Origin: CBDTTW01 sp965363675
GTDB taxonomy: Bacteria > Bacteroidota > Rhodothermia > Rhodothermales > DASSAV01
Assembly (NCBI GenBank): GCA_965363675.1
Contig: CBDTTW010000007.1
Coordinates: forward strand, 1 to 37,164
Direction of reading: 5' to 3'
DNA: 37,164 bases
Shown piece by piece: positions 16,267-24,698 of this stretch. How positions within the stretch are numbered: the stretch's first letter is position 1; each line of letters begins with the position of its first letter. The notes under the pieces were generated by a model. That model worked only from the letters and a program-made list of their open reading frames with translations, did no database searches and had not been told where the DNA came from. The position numbers and the translations under genes were made by a program.

Positions 16267-18012
16267 TTATGAATCGCGCCGGGGCGGCGCCTTCCGGAAC
16301 GGCTCGGTGCGCAAGCGCGGCTCGCCCTCGGTCACGTAGACCTCGTGGCCCGCCTCCAGAGGGCCGTACCGGCCTACCTCGCCGCTCGGCCAGTATACGT
16401 ACAGCGAATCCAGCGCCGCCGCCTCGCCCAACCCGAACGTGACCGGCAGCTCGTTGGCCGCCAGGTAGCTCGTGCCCGAGCGCACCATGCGCTCCATGCG
16501 GCGCCCGCCCACCACGCCCACGATGCGCGCCCCGAGCGCGTCGCGGTTGCTGCGCGTGCCCGTGGCATGCACCCGCACCGCGCCGCCGCCGCCCACCGAC
16601 TCGTTGCGCCACAGATGCGCCGGGCCGGCGTTCTCCGCAAGCAGCAAATCTACGTCGCCGTCGCGGTCGTAGTCGCCGTAAGCGGCGGCGCGGCCCACCA
16701 TCCGTTGCTGCATCACCCCCCCGAGCCGGGGCGCCACGTCCTCGAAGACGCCATTGCCGTCGTTGAGGAACAGGTGCGGCGGCTCGTCGTAGCCGATGCC
16801 CTGCGCCGTCGTCTCGATCTGCGGCTGCACGTGCCCGTTCAGCACGAACAGGTCCAGGTCGGTGTCCAGGTCCACGTCGATCAGGAACAGGGCGAACTTG
16901 AGCGTCATGAGCGAGGCGCGGCCGATCTGCGAAGTCGCCGCCCGGTCCTCGAAGAGCCGGTTGCCGGCGTAGCGGTACACCGAGATCATCTCCTTCGAGA
17001 AGTTCGCCACGAACAGCGTCACCTGCCCCGTCGTGTCCACCACGCCCGCATCGACGCCCATGCCGGCGCGCGCCTTGCCGTTCTCGTCGTAGGCCATGCC
17101 GCTCAGCTTGCCGACCTCGGTGAACGTGCCGTCGCCGTTGTTCTCGAAAAGCACGTTCGGCTGCGTGTCGTTCGTCACCATCAGGTCGGGCCAATCGTCG
17201 CGGTTGAAATCCAGTTCCATGACGCCCAGCGACTTGCCCGGCGAGTCCAGCAGCCCCGTCTCGCGGGTGCGGTCGGTAAACGTGCCGTTGCCGTTGTTGT
17301 GGTAGTAGCGCCCCGGCACCCCGGTATGCACCTCCGGGGTGCAGTAGTCCTTGTTCTTGCCGTCGAGCGTGCAGAACATGTCGGTCTCCTCGCTCCACTC
17401 GACGTAGTTGCCCACGTAGAGGTCCAGCCAGCCGTCGCGGTCGGCGTCGAAGAAGGCCGCCGACGAGCTCCAGGCGGGGGCGCCGGCCACGCCCGCCGCC
17501 TGCCCGACTTCGGTGAACACGCCGCCGTCATTGCGGAAGAGCATGTTTTCCGCAAGGGTCGTCAGGTAGATATCCTCGTCGCCGTCGTTGTCGTAGTCGG
17601 CCACCGCCACGCCCAGGCCATAGGCTTGCACGCCCTCCAGCCCGGCCGCCGCCGTGGCCTCCTCGAACGTGCCGTCGCCTTTGTTGCGGTACAGGCGCAG
17701 CGGCACGACGCGATTCTTGGGGTCCCACGAGCCGCCGCCGACGAGCAGCACGTCCAGCCAGCCGTCGCCGTCGTAGTCCACGAAGCCGCACCCGGAGCCC
17801 ATCGACTCGGGAAAAAGCTTGCGGCCGTCGGCGCCGGTGTCGTGCCGGAAGCCGCCCAGGCCCGCCTCCTGCGTGGCGTCCACGAAGTGGATCGGCAGGT
17901 CATGGTCGGCGGGGGCCTCCGGGCCGCCGGAACGGCCGCCGCAGCCGGCCAGCGCCAGAGAGGCGGCGGTGAGCATCAAAGGCAACACGAAAACGCGGAA
18001 GAACGGATGCAC
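16267..18012 (-). CDS. FG-GAP/VCBS repeat lipoprotein with ASPIC/UnbV domain (copy B)
   Basis: About 581 residues from a GTG at 18012, or 569 from the ATG at 17976. The GTG start adds an Arg and gives a more normal signal peptide before the lipobox ALAGC. The mature protein is a CRTAC1-like beta-propeller with calcium loops of the type DYDGDGWLD, DYDNDGDED, DADRDGWLD and DYDRDGDVD, plus two degenerate ones (DFNRDDWPD and DVDLDTDLD). A Cys pair sits in FCTLDGKNKDYC. The C-terminal ASPIC/UnbV domain has RSNRDALGARI, RSGTSYLAANE, FGLGEA and YWPSGEVG. Probably a surface or periplasmic binding lipoprotein whose ligand is unknown. It is paralogous along its whole length to the protein encoded at 19324-21072. 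Confidence 0.84.
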   Translation of the reverse strand: MHPFFRVFVLPLMLTAASLALAGCGGRSGGPEAPADHDLPIHFVDATQEAGLGGFRHDTGADGRKLFPESMGSGCGFVDYDGDGWLDVLLVGGGSWDPKNRVVPLRLYRNKGDGTFEEATAAAGLEGVQAYGLGVAVADYDNDGDEDIYLTTLAENMLFRNDGGVFTEVGQAAGVAGAPAWSSSAAFFDADRDGWLDLYVGNYVEWSEETDMFCTLDGKNKDYCTPEVHTGVPGRYYHNNGNGTFTDRTRETGLLDSPGKSLGVMELDFNRDDWPDLMVTNDTQPNVLFENNGDGTFTEVGKLSGMAYDENGKARAGMGVDAGVVDTTGQVTLFVANFSKEMISVYRYAGNRLFEDRAATSQIGRASLMTLKFALFLIDVDLDTDLDLFVLNGHVQPQIETTAQGIGYDEPPHLFLNDGNGVFEDVAPRLGGVMQQRMVGRAAAYGDYDRDGDVDLLLAENAGPAHLWRNESVGGGGAVRVHATGTRSNRDALGARIVGVVGGRRMERMVRSGTSYLAANELPVTFGLGEAAALDSLYVYWPSGEVGRYGPLEAGHEVYVTEGEPRLRTEPFRKAPPRRDS

Positions 18013-18040
18013 AGGCGAGAGGAAGAGGGAGGAGCAGGTT

Positions 18041-18069
18041 AAAAAAGACGTCCGGGGGTCAACGCCCGG
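18041..18069 (-). terminator. Weak attenuator-like hairpin between TPR-A and FG-GAP-B
   Basis: A 5-bp GC stem (18052-18056 with 18065-18069), overlapping the TPR-A stop codon, is followed on the minus strand by ACGTC and six T. The stem is short, so partial termination between the two lipoprotein pairs is the most I would claim. Confidence 0.35.
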
Positions 18070-19327
18070 GCAGGCGCGCCAGGTAGGCGCGTACGGTGGG
18101 GTCCTGCGGGCGGTAGCGCAAGGCGCGCTCCCAGGCCAGGCGCGCATCGGCCGGGCGGTCGGACATCGCGTAGAGCACGCCCAGGTTGACCCATCCGTCG
18201 GTGAACGTCGAGTCCTGCCGCAAAATGTTCAGGTAGCGCAGAAACGCCGCCGACGTATCGCCGCGCGCCAGGGCGATGTTGGCCAGGTCGTTCTGCACGC
18301 GCAGATCCTGCGGGCGCAGGTAGAGCGCCGTTTGCAGCGCGTCGTTGGCCTCGGGCAGGCGGCCCATGTCCAGGTACGCCCCGGCCAGCTTCACCCAGTG
18401 GCCCGGCTGCTGCGGCTGCAAGAACGCCGTCGTGCGAAGCTGCTCGACGTGCGCGCCGGCCTTCTGGAGCGTATCGGCGCGCGCCAGGAAAAAGGCGGCC
18501 TCCGCCGGCTTGCCCGCCTGCTGAAGCGCCCGGCCGAGGCTGTAGTTCGCTCCCTGATGCCACGGCTGCCGCTGCACGAGGGCGCCCAGCGCCTCGGCCG
18601 CCGCCTCGGCTTGGCCGGTCTGCGCCAGCAGCGACCCGTACAGGTACGCGGTCTCCGGGTCGGAAGGCCGCAGACGCCGCGCCTCGTCGGCGTGCTTCAA
18701 GGCGGCGTCGTACTCCCCGAGTTCCTGAAGCAGCTCGGCCATCCAGGCGTGCGCCGTCGCGTTGGACGAGTCGGCGGCGAGGGCGCGGCCGTAGGCGGCG
18801 CGGGCGCTGTCGGCCTGGCCGAGCTTCTGGTAGGCGCGCCCGATTTGCAGCGTCGCCAGCGGCAGCGCCTCGCGGTCCTGCGCGGCGAACGCCTCGCGGA
18901 CGCGCGCGGGCGAGTTTTGGATCAGCTCCTGTTCCTTCCGGTAGTACGCGATGGCCTCGTCGTACTGCGCCCGCATGAAGGCGCCATGTCCGCGCGTCAG
19001 CCACACGCGGCGGTAGTACGGCTCCTTCTTCAGCAGCGCCTCGAACACCGAGTCGGCGCGGGCGATCTGCGAGGTCTGCATGTACACGCTGCCGCGCAGG
19101 TAATCGGCGTGCGCCAGGCCCGGCTCGTAGCGCTCGGCGCTGTCGGCGTAGGCCAGCGCGGCGCGGTAGTCGCCCCGGTCGAGCGCCGCCCCGGCGGCGG
19201 CCAGGGCCTCGGCGGCCTGCGGCTCCAGGGTGCGGCTCAGCAAATCCTCGCCCTCCCGCCCGCAGCCTTGCAGGCTCAGCCCGAGGCAAACGAGCCCCGC
19301 TGCAAAAAAGAATCGGTTCAGGTTCAT
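18059..19327 (-). CDS. TPR-repeat lipoprotein (copy A)
   Basis: A 422-residue lipoprotein with signal MNLNRFFF, hydrophobic core and lipobox SLQGC. The mature N-terminus CGREGED is acidic just after the Cys, reminiscent of surface-export signals in Bacteroidota. Tetratricopeptide repeats fill the rest: DYRAALAYADSAERYEPG, QADSARAAYGRALAADSSN, EYDAALKHADEARRLRPSD, RLPEANDALQTALYLRPQD and RPADARLAWERALRYRPQD. Its ATG overlaps the stop of the FG-GAP gene in an ATGA, so the two are translationally coupled and probably act together in similar amounts. It is paralogous to the TPR protein at 14906-16165, sharing features such as the ADSAE segment, PWH in the middle and LGVLYAMS/LGVVYAIS near the end. 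Confidence 0.86.
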   Translation of the reverse strand: MNLNRFFFAAGLVCLGLSLQGCGREGEDLLSRTLEPQAAEALAAAGAALDRGDYRAALAYADSAERYEPGLAHADYLRGSVYMQTSQIARADSVFEALLKKEPYYRRVWLTRGHGAFMRAQYDEAIAYYRKEQELIQNSPARVREAFAAQDREALPLATLQIGRAYQKLGQADSARAAYGRALAADSSNATAHAWMAELLQELGEYDAALKHADEARRLRPSDPETAYLYGSLLAQTGQAEAAAEALGALVQRQPWHQGANYSLGRALQQAGKPAEAAFFLARADTLQKAGAHVEQLRTTAFLQPQQPGHWVKLAGAYLDMGRLPEANDALQTALYLRPQDLRVQNDLANIALARGDTSAAFLRYLNILRQDSTFTDGWVNLGVLYAMSDRPADARLAWERALRYRPQDPTVRAYLARLPGR

Positions 19328-21072
19328 GGTGTTGCGCCCTGCCGGGCGTGGCTTGCGGCGCGCGCCGGGCCGACGGCCTCGATGCGCCCTCCCTGCTCGT
19401 GCACGCGGATATGCCGGTTTCCTTCCACGCGGCCCAGGCGCGTCACGCCGCCGGAGGGCCAGCGCACCACCAGCGAATCCACGGCCCCGGCGGCGCCCAG
19501 CCCAAAGGTAGCGACAAGCTCCGACGAAGAAAGGTAACTCGAACCGGTGCGCACGCGCTGCACCAACTTTTTGCCCCCTGCCTGCGCCTCGATGCGCGCC
19601 CCGATGGCGTCGCGGTTGGCGCCCTCGGCGCGCAGGCTCACCCGGAGCCAGCCGCGCGCGGGGCTGTCGTTGCGCCACAGGTAAGCGCCGCCCTTGTTCT
19701 CCGTAAGCAGCACGTCCAGGTCGCCGTCGCCGTCGTAGTCGGCGTAGGCGGCTCCCCGAGCCACCAGATGCCGCTCGAAGGCCCCCCCGGCGGTTTTGCC
19801 GACTTCGGTGAACCGGCCGTGGTCGTTCAGGAAAAGCTGCGCCGCCTCCCGGTAGGTCACCGTGTCCGAGACCTTCTCGATGTCGTCGTCGATGTGGCCG
19901 TTGGCGGCCAGCACGTCCAGGTCGCCGTCGAGGTCGGCGTCGAAGAGTAGAATCGCAAACGTGAGCGCCGTAAGGCTGGCATGTCCGAGTTTGCTCTCGC
20001 GGGCGCGGTCTACGAACATGTCGTTCCCCACGTAGCGGTACAGCCCGATCATCTCGTTGGCGAAGTTGGCGATCACGATGGTTTCGCGGCCCGTCGAGTC
20101 CAGCACGCCCGCATCGATGCCCATGCCGGCGCGGGCCTTGCCGTTCTCGTCGTAGGCCAGCCCTGAAGCCACCCCCATCTCCCGGAAACGCCCTCCTCCC
20201 TGGTTAACGTATAACAGGTTGCGCTGCGTATCGTTGGCGACGATCAAATCCGGGCGGCCGTCCTCGTTGAAGTCCGAGAGCGCCGTCCCGAGCGACTTGC
20301 CCGGCGAGCCGCCCAGGCCCGCCGCCTCGGTGCGGTCCGTAAAGGCGCCGTCGCCGTTGTTATGGAAGAACCATCCCGGCGCCCCCACGAAGGCTTCCGG
20401 CGTGCAATACGTTTTGTTTACGCCGTCGAGCGTGCAGAACAAGTCCGTCTCCGGCGTCCACTCGACGTAGTTGGCGACGTAAAGGTCGAGGGGGCCGTCG
20501 CCGTCGGCGTCGAAGAACACGGCGGCGGTGCTCCAGAGGCCGTACCCGGCTACGCCCGCGGCGGCCGTAACGTCGGCGAAGCGCCCGCCGTCGTTGCGAA
20601 ACAGGCGGTTGCCTCGCAGCGTGGTAAAGTAAAAATCGGCGTCGCCGTCGGCGTCGTAGTCGGCTACGGTCAGGCCGAAGCCGTAGGCGCGCACGCCGCC
20701 CAGGCCCGCTTCCTCGGTGCGGCGCGTGAACGTGCCGTCGCCGTTGTTCCGGTAGAGCCAGAGCGCCGGCGTGGCGCTCTCGGGGCTCCACTCGCCGCCG
20801 CCGACGAGCAGGATGTCCTGCCGCCCGTCGCCGTCGTAGTCGATGAAGGCGCAGCCGGCGCCCATCGTTTCGGGCAGCCAGCGTTTTCCCTGCGCCCCGT
20901 CGATGTGCCGAAAGTCCGAAAGCCCGGCCTCGGCCGTCACGTCGGTGAAGGCGATGCCTGCGGGGGGCGCGGCGCTCTGCGCGCAGCCTGCCAGCAGCGC
21001 GCAAAGCGCCGCCCACGCCAGGCGGGGCGCGGGCCGGCGCCGCAGACGAGCAAAACGGTTTCCGGGAGCCAT
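19324..21072 (-). CDS. FG-GAP/VCBS repeat lipoprotein with ASPIC/UnbV domain (copy A)
   Basis: A 582-residue exported lipoprotein: Arg-rich start (RFARLRRRPAPR), hydrophobic WAALCALLAGC lipobox. The CRTAC1-like beta-propeller carries six calcium-loop motifs (DYDGDGRQD, DYDADGDAD, DADGDGPLD, DFNEDGRPD, DADLDGDLD, DYDGDGDLD) and a Cys pair in FCTLDGVNKTYC. The C-terminal ASPIC/UnbV domain has ANRDAIGARIEA, RTGSSYLSSSE, FGLGAA and RWPSGGVTR. The start at 21072 is chosen because an earlier in-frame ATG at 21168 lies upstream of the terminator hairpin at 21118-21165; an ATG at 21099 is the alternative. It is the first gene of the FG-GAP/TPR operon and ends in an ATGA overlap with the TPR gene. Ligand and partner are unknown. 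Confidence 0.87.
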   Translation of the reverse strand: MAPGNRFARLRRRPAPRLAWAALCALLAGCAQSAAPPAGIAFTDVTAEAGLSDFRHIDGAQGKRWLPETMGAGCAFIDYDGDGRQDILLVGGGEWSPESATPALWLYRNNGDGTFTRRTEEAGLGGVRAYGFGLTVADYDADGDADFYFTTLRGNRLFRNDGGRFADVTAAAGVAGYGLWSTAAVFFDADGDGPLDLYVANYVEWTPETDLFCTLDGVNKTYCTPEAFVGAPGWFFHNNGDGAFTDRTEAAGLGGSPGKSLGTALSDFNEDGRPDLIVANDTQRNLLYVNQGGGRFREMGVASGLAYDENGKARAGMGIDAGVLDSTGRETIVIANFANEMIGLYRYVGNDMFVDRARESKLGHASLTALTFAILLFDADLDGDLDVLAANGHIDDDIEKVSDTVTYREAAQLFLNDHGRFTEVGKTAGGAFERHLVARGAAYADYDGDGDLDVLLTENKGGAYLWRNDSPARGWLRVSLRAEGANRDAIGARIEAQAGGKKLVQRVRTGSSYLSSSELVATFGLGAAGAVDSLVVRWPSGGVTRLGRVEGNRHIRVHEQGGRIEAVGPARAASHARQGATP

Positions 21073-21117
21073 CTTCGCAGGCCGGCGGCGGCCGGGCATG
21101 GGCGGTAAAAAACACGG

Positions 21118-21165
21118 CGGCAGCCCGGCCGGAAATTCCCTAAAGGAAATCCTGCCGGGCTGCCG
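21118..21165 (-). terminator. Rho-independent terminator of outer-membrane cassette 1
   Basis: A 12-bp stem (21118-21129 with 21154-21165), followed on the minus strand by CCGTG and six T. It lies 40 bases past the PorV-like stop and separates the cassette from the FG-GAP/TPR operon. Confidence 0.85.
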
Positions 21166-21205
21166 CACGTGGTTATGAGCCGTTGCTTCGAACGAGAGGA
21201 ACGCC

Positions 21206-22255
21206 TTAGAGCGCCAACCTCAGCGACACGCGGTGCACCGGGTCGAAGACGCCGAACGACGTGTAGGCATAGTCGGCGCCGAAGCCGAAGCCGCCCACCC
21301 GGCGCTGGAGGCCCAGGCCCAGGTTCACGCCCTGCTCGTCCGTCGGGAAGACGTACCCGGCGCGCAAGGCCAGCGTGTTCATGAACAGGTACTCGCCGCC
21401 GACGGAGATCTGCTCGTCGTAGTCGCGCGGGCGCTCGGCATCGACCGATACGCGCAGCGAGTGCATGTTGCGGTCCATGTTCGTGAAGTCCATCATATCC
21501 ATCGACACGCCGATCTGAAGCGCCAGCGGCGTCTCGAAGTTATCCTGCTCGTAGATGAGCTCCTGCGAGAAGTTGCGGGCGCTCATGGCGAAGTTCAGGC
21601 TCTTGTAGCCCGTCTTGTAGAGCACGCCGAAGTCGAACGCAATCGTGTTGAGGTTGTAGTCCCCGAACACGGCCGGGTCGTCGGCGGTGGCAAGCTCCGT
21701 CATCGTCTCGCCGAGGTCCTGCTTGGCATACTTCACGTTGGCGCCCACCGCAAAGCGGTCGCTGAGCTGCTTCGCGTAGCCGACGCCGAGCAAGAACGCC
21801 GTCGGGGAAGGATTGCTCATGCCCAGTTCCTCGAAGTCGGAGTAGCCGTTTTCGTTCGAGGAGCGGACGGTGCCGATGAACTCGCCGTAATCGACCGCCA
21901 GGAGCGACACGCCGAACGTGCCCATGGCCCCGCCGCGCGGCGAGAAGGCGATGCTGGCCTGGTTGTAGTTGATGTCGGCGATCCACTGCGTCACGCCGGC
22001 GTTTGCGCTGAGCATGCTGCCTTTGAGGTTCGCCATACCCGCCGGGTTGTAGAACATGGCGGTGGAGGACCCCATCTCGTCAGCCGTGAGCGCGTCTGCC
22101 ATGCCGGCCGCCCGCGCATCGACAGACATACTCATGAACTTGAAGCCTGTCTGGGCAAGCTTCCGCCTCTCGATCACGTTGGATTGCCCCATCGCCGTGG
22201 CGGCGAAGCAAGCAATCAGCACGAGGGCTAGGGTGGTTGTAGTCGTTTTTTTCAT
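21206..22255 (-). CDS. PorV/PorQ family outer-membrane barrel (cassette 1)
   Basis: A 349-residue protein with a type I signal peptide (MKKTTTTT, hydrophobic core, cleavage near ATAMGQ). It is an outer-membrane beta-barrel of the PorV/PorQ family. Seen: AQTGFKFMSMSVDARAAGMADA at 34-55, FYNPAGMANLKG, alternating hydrophobic strands, FDFGVLYKTGYKSLNFA and the end HRVSLRLAL. PorV is the outer-membrane shuttle of the type IX secretion system that takes cargo with a sorting C-terminus to the surface; PorQ has a related role. It is third in the cassette, behind a secreted protein that ends in a sorting-like domain, which fits a cargo-shuttle pair. It is paralogous to the product of 28696-29754. A general channel role is the alternative. 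Confidence 0.85.
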   Translation of the reverse strand: MKKTTTTTLALVLIACFAATAMGQSNVIERRKLAQTGFKFMSMSVDARAAGMADALTADEMGSSTAMFYNPAGMANLKGSMLSANAGVTQWIADINYNQASIAFSPRGGAMGTFGVSLLAVDYGEFIGTVRSSNENGYSDFEELGMSNPSPTAFLLGVGYAKQLSDRFAVGANVKYAKQDLGETMTELATADDPAVFGDYNLNTIAFDFGVLYKTGYKSLNFAMSARNFSQELIYEQDNFETPLALQIGVSMDMMDFTNMDRNMHSLRVSVDAERPRDYDEQISVGGEYLFMNTLALRAGYVFPTDEQGVNLGLGLQRRVGGFGFGADYAYTSFGVFDPVHRVSLRLAL

Positions 22256-22346
22256 AGAAGGCGCTATGGGCTTGGGTGTCTACGTCGTGAGCGTCCTGCG
22301 CCGCAAGCGGCGCGCCCCGGGGCAAACCCGGCGGCGTCCCGGCGCG

Positions 22347-22378
22347 GCGCCCGGCCTCCTGCTTCAGAGGCCGGGCGC
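22347..22378 (-). promoter_or_regulatory. GC hairpin between secreted-protein gene and PorV-like gene (cassette 1)
   Basis: A perfect 12-bp inverted repeat (22347-22358 with 22367-22378) and 8-base loop in the gene junction. No T tract follows on the minus strand, so it is more likely an mRNA-processing, stabilising or attenuating element than a terminator. Cassette 2 has an equivalent at 29794-29823. Confidence 0.6.
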
Positions 22379-22391
22379 TTGCCGGCGCGCC

Positions 22392-24593
22392 TTACCGGAC
22401 GATGATGAACTTGCGGATCACCTGCTCGCCCGTCTCGTTGTTCTTGATGACGGCGATGTAGATGCCGCTCACCACCACCTGACGGGACGACGTGGTCAAC
22501 TGCCAGTAGTCGTCGCCGCTGCCGTTGGTGTGCTCGACGGTCTCGATCAGCTCACCGAGCTCCGAGTAGATCTTGATGGTGGCATTGCCCGGCAGGTTGA
22601 AGAACGCGAGGCGGTCTTCCTGGCCGAAGCGAATGTCCTGGCTCTGCGTGATGCTCCACGGGTTCGGCACGATGCGGACCTGGTCCATCGCCGTGCCGGC
22701 GCCGCGCTGCAAGCGCGCAGGCTCGTAGGTCTGCGTGAAGTAGCGGTTGCTCTTCATGACCACACCCGTCGGCGTCATGCCCGTCGAGGTGGTGTTCACC
22801 GCGCCCACGGCCTGGAGGTAGTAGTAGTAGTCTACACCACGCTCCACGTCCTCATCCTCGTAGCTGGTCCCGCTGTCCTTGTACACGAGCTTGTAGGTCG
22901 CGGCGCTGTCCGGGATGCCCAGACCGTTGCGCGTGGACTTCGAGAGCGGCAGACCGTGGTAGTAGTTGCGCGCACGGTACAGCTCCCAGCCGTCCGGCGG
23001 CTCGCCGCCCGGGAAAGCCTCCCAGCTAATCTTGATCTGGTCGGTTCCCGAGGCTACCAGGAACTGGCGCGGCGGCAGCGGCGCATCCGGGATGCTGTAG
23101 CCCGACTGATAGTTCGCCATGGCCATTCGGAACATCTTGAAGAGCGAGTCGCGCGAGGTGAAGAACCACTCGTTCTTCTTCATGCTCACCGTCTTGCCGT
23201 TGAGCGTCACCGGGATGTCGAGGCTGTCGTTGAAGCCCGAGAGCTTGTAACGGCGCCCGATGGTGTAGGCCGCCTGCTCGCTCAGACCGGCCACGCCTTC
23301 CACCACGACGATCTTGACCTGCTGATTCATCGGGATGGTGTACGGACCATAGGCGTTCATGAAGCCCCAGCCGCCTTCCGTGCCCAGCGAGGGCAGGCCG
23401 CTCGTGTTGATGAAGTCTTTGTCGGGCTCGACGAGTTCAGCCTGCGTCGGGCGCGTGCGCGGGTTGCTGCCCGGAGGCGCCACGTTGCGCTGGAGGGCGC
23501 CGCGCTCGATGTAGTTGCGCTCGAAGGCCATCTTCGGGCCGTTGTTGTGGTCTACGCCGGTCGTGATGTCCGACCAGTCCGACTCCAGGTAGGTCATCGT
23601 GCGGGGCTGCGCCGGGTCGTCGGCGACCTGCTGGCCTTCGGCGTGCGCCGAGGCGTCCGCATGGAGCACGGCGTACCCGTACATGTTGGCGCCGCCGAGC
23701 CGCCCGAGCGTGTCGTCGGCAATCGGGTTCGACCAGTGGTTCGTGAGCATCGGGTTGCCGAGGGTGTTCATCGGCCGGCCGTTGAACTGCTTGCCCGGCA
23801 CGTAGCCCAGCCACGAGTACTGCGCGCGCATGTTCAGGCCGTAGTCGTCGTGGCCCTGGAACACGGCGTCATTCATGGTCATCTTACCCCACGCCGCGCC
23901 GCCGTCGCTGTTGTCCCACGCGCCCGAGCCGGCGTTGATCTTCGGCCGGTTCATGAACACGAAGTACACGTCGTTGAGCGTATTGTTCAGCTCGATCTCG
24001 GGGTCCTCGTCCACGTTGCCCGTGTTGGTAAACGTGTACTCGATGATGTGGTAGTTCTCGTGATACGGGTTCGACCAGGCGCGCACTTTGCGGTCCATAC
24101 GCACGCCGACCGACGTGTGGACGATGTTGTCCACCATTTGCGTCGCCGTGAGCGTCGGGTCTACGCGGTCCACGGTGATCGGCTTGTCGAAGGTCGTCAG
24201 GCCGTCCACCTTGACTTCAGGCAGCTCGAAGCGGCCGACGAGGTCGTGCTTCACGTCGAAAAACTCGCCCAGGCCCAGGTCGCGGGGGCCGATGTGCGAG
24301 GTGCGGATCGGAAAGTTCTTGCCGGTTTCGTCGGTAAAGTTCTTGGTGCTGATCCACAGGCCTTTCCAGTGCATGTGGAACGTAGCGGGTACGATGCCGG
24401 GGTACTGGTACCCCTCGACGAGGTTCTCGGGCTCGGCGCCGCCGCTCAAGTAGGGATAGTGCAGTTTGCCGACTGCCAGCCACTTGATCGACCACTGAGC
24501 CTGGACTTGCGAAGCCGAGCTGCACACGAGCAGCAGAGCCAGCACCGCAACAACCCGCTTCACCAGCTTGGGGCCGTACGTATCAAAAGTCAT
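22392..24593 (-). CDS. Large secreted protein with FnIII-like domain and T9SS-like C-terminus (cassette 1)
   Basis: A 733-residue exported protein of unknown function. The signal peptide ends near QVQAQ at 29-33. The N-terminal two thirds contain family-specific conserved pieces: LSGGAEPEN, PIRTSHIGPRDLG, EYTFTNTGNVDEDPE, ADDTLGRLGGAN and AAYTIGRRYKLSG. An FnIII-like module follows around 530-640 (QIKISWEAFPGG, then YYYYLQAVGAVNT). The last 85 residues (VRIVPNPW, ATIKIYSELGELIETV, GIYIAVIKN, ending RKFIIVR) look like the FlgD/T9SS type A sorting fold. It sits between the TonB-dependent receptor and the PorV-like gene. I infer a surface or secreted partner of the receptor, exported with help from the PorV-like protein. 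No catalytic motif is recognisable. Confidence 0.78.
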   Translation of the reverse strand: MTFDTYGPKLVKRVVAVLALLLVCSSASQVQAQWSIKWLAVGKLHYPYLSGGAEPENLVEGYQYPGIVPATFHMHWKGLWISTKNFTDETGKNFPIRTSHIGPRDLGLGEFFDVKHDLVGRFELPEVKVDGLTTFDKPITVDRVDPTLTATQMVDNIVHTSVGVRMDRKVRAWSNPYHENYHIIEYTFTNTGNVDEDPEIELNNTLNDVYFVFMNRPKINAGSGAWDNSDGGAAWGKMTMNDAVFQGHDDYGLNMRAQYSWLGYVPGKQFNGRPMNTLGNPMLTNHWSNPIADDTLGRLGGANMYGYAVLHADASAHAEGQQVADDPAQPRTMTYLESDWSDITTGVDHNNGPKMAFERNYIERGALQRNVAPPGSNPRTRPTQAELVEPDKDFINTSGLPSLGTEGGWGFMNAYGPYTIPMNQQVKIVVVEGVAGLSEQAAYTIGRRYKLSGFNDSLDIPVTLNGKTVSMKKNEWFFTSRDSLFKMFRMAMANYQSGYSIPDAPLPPRQFLVASGTDQIKISWEAFPGGEPPDGWELYRARNYYHGLPLSKSTRNGLGIPDSAATYKLVYKDSGTSYEDEDVERGVDYYYYLQAVGAVNTTSTGMTPTGVVMKSNRYFTQTYEPARLQRGAGTAMDQVRIVPNPWSITQSQDIRFGQEDRLAFFNLPGNATIKIYSELGELIETVEHTNGSGDDYWQLTTSSRQVVVSGIYIAVIKNNETGEQVIRKFIIVR

Positions 24594-24648
24594 GGGTAGT
24601 GAGGGTTGAGAGATGGGGACTATAAGGGCGCACCGCCCGGACCTTGAA

Positions 24649-24677
24649 CCCCTGCGCCCCGGTCGGGAGCGCAGGGG
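24649..24677 (-). promoter_or_regulatory. Hairpin between TonB-receptor gene and secreted-protein gene (cassette 1)
   Basis: A 9-bp inverted repeat (24649-24657 with 24669-24677), with inner CCC/GGG pairing, 22 bases after the receptor stop. No T tract follows. Cassette 2 has a larger hairpin at the same junction (32131-32175). Confidence 0.5.
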
Positions 24678-24698
24678 GAGGTCGGTTCGGCGCCGGGC

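Noticed and set aside
22056..24599. An 847-codon plus-strand open frame opposite the cassette 1 secreted protein
   Set aside because: Antisense to a gene with signal peptide and a full-length paralogue; composition is that of a shadow frame.
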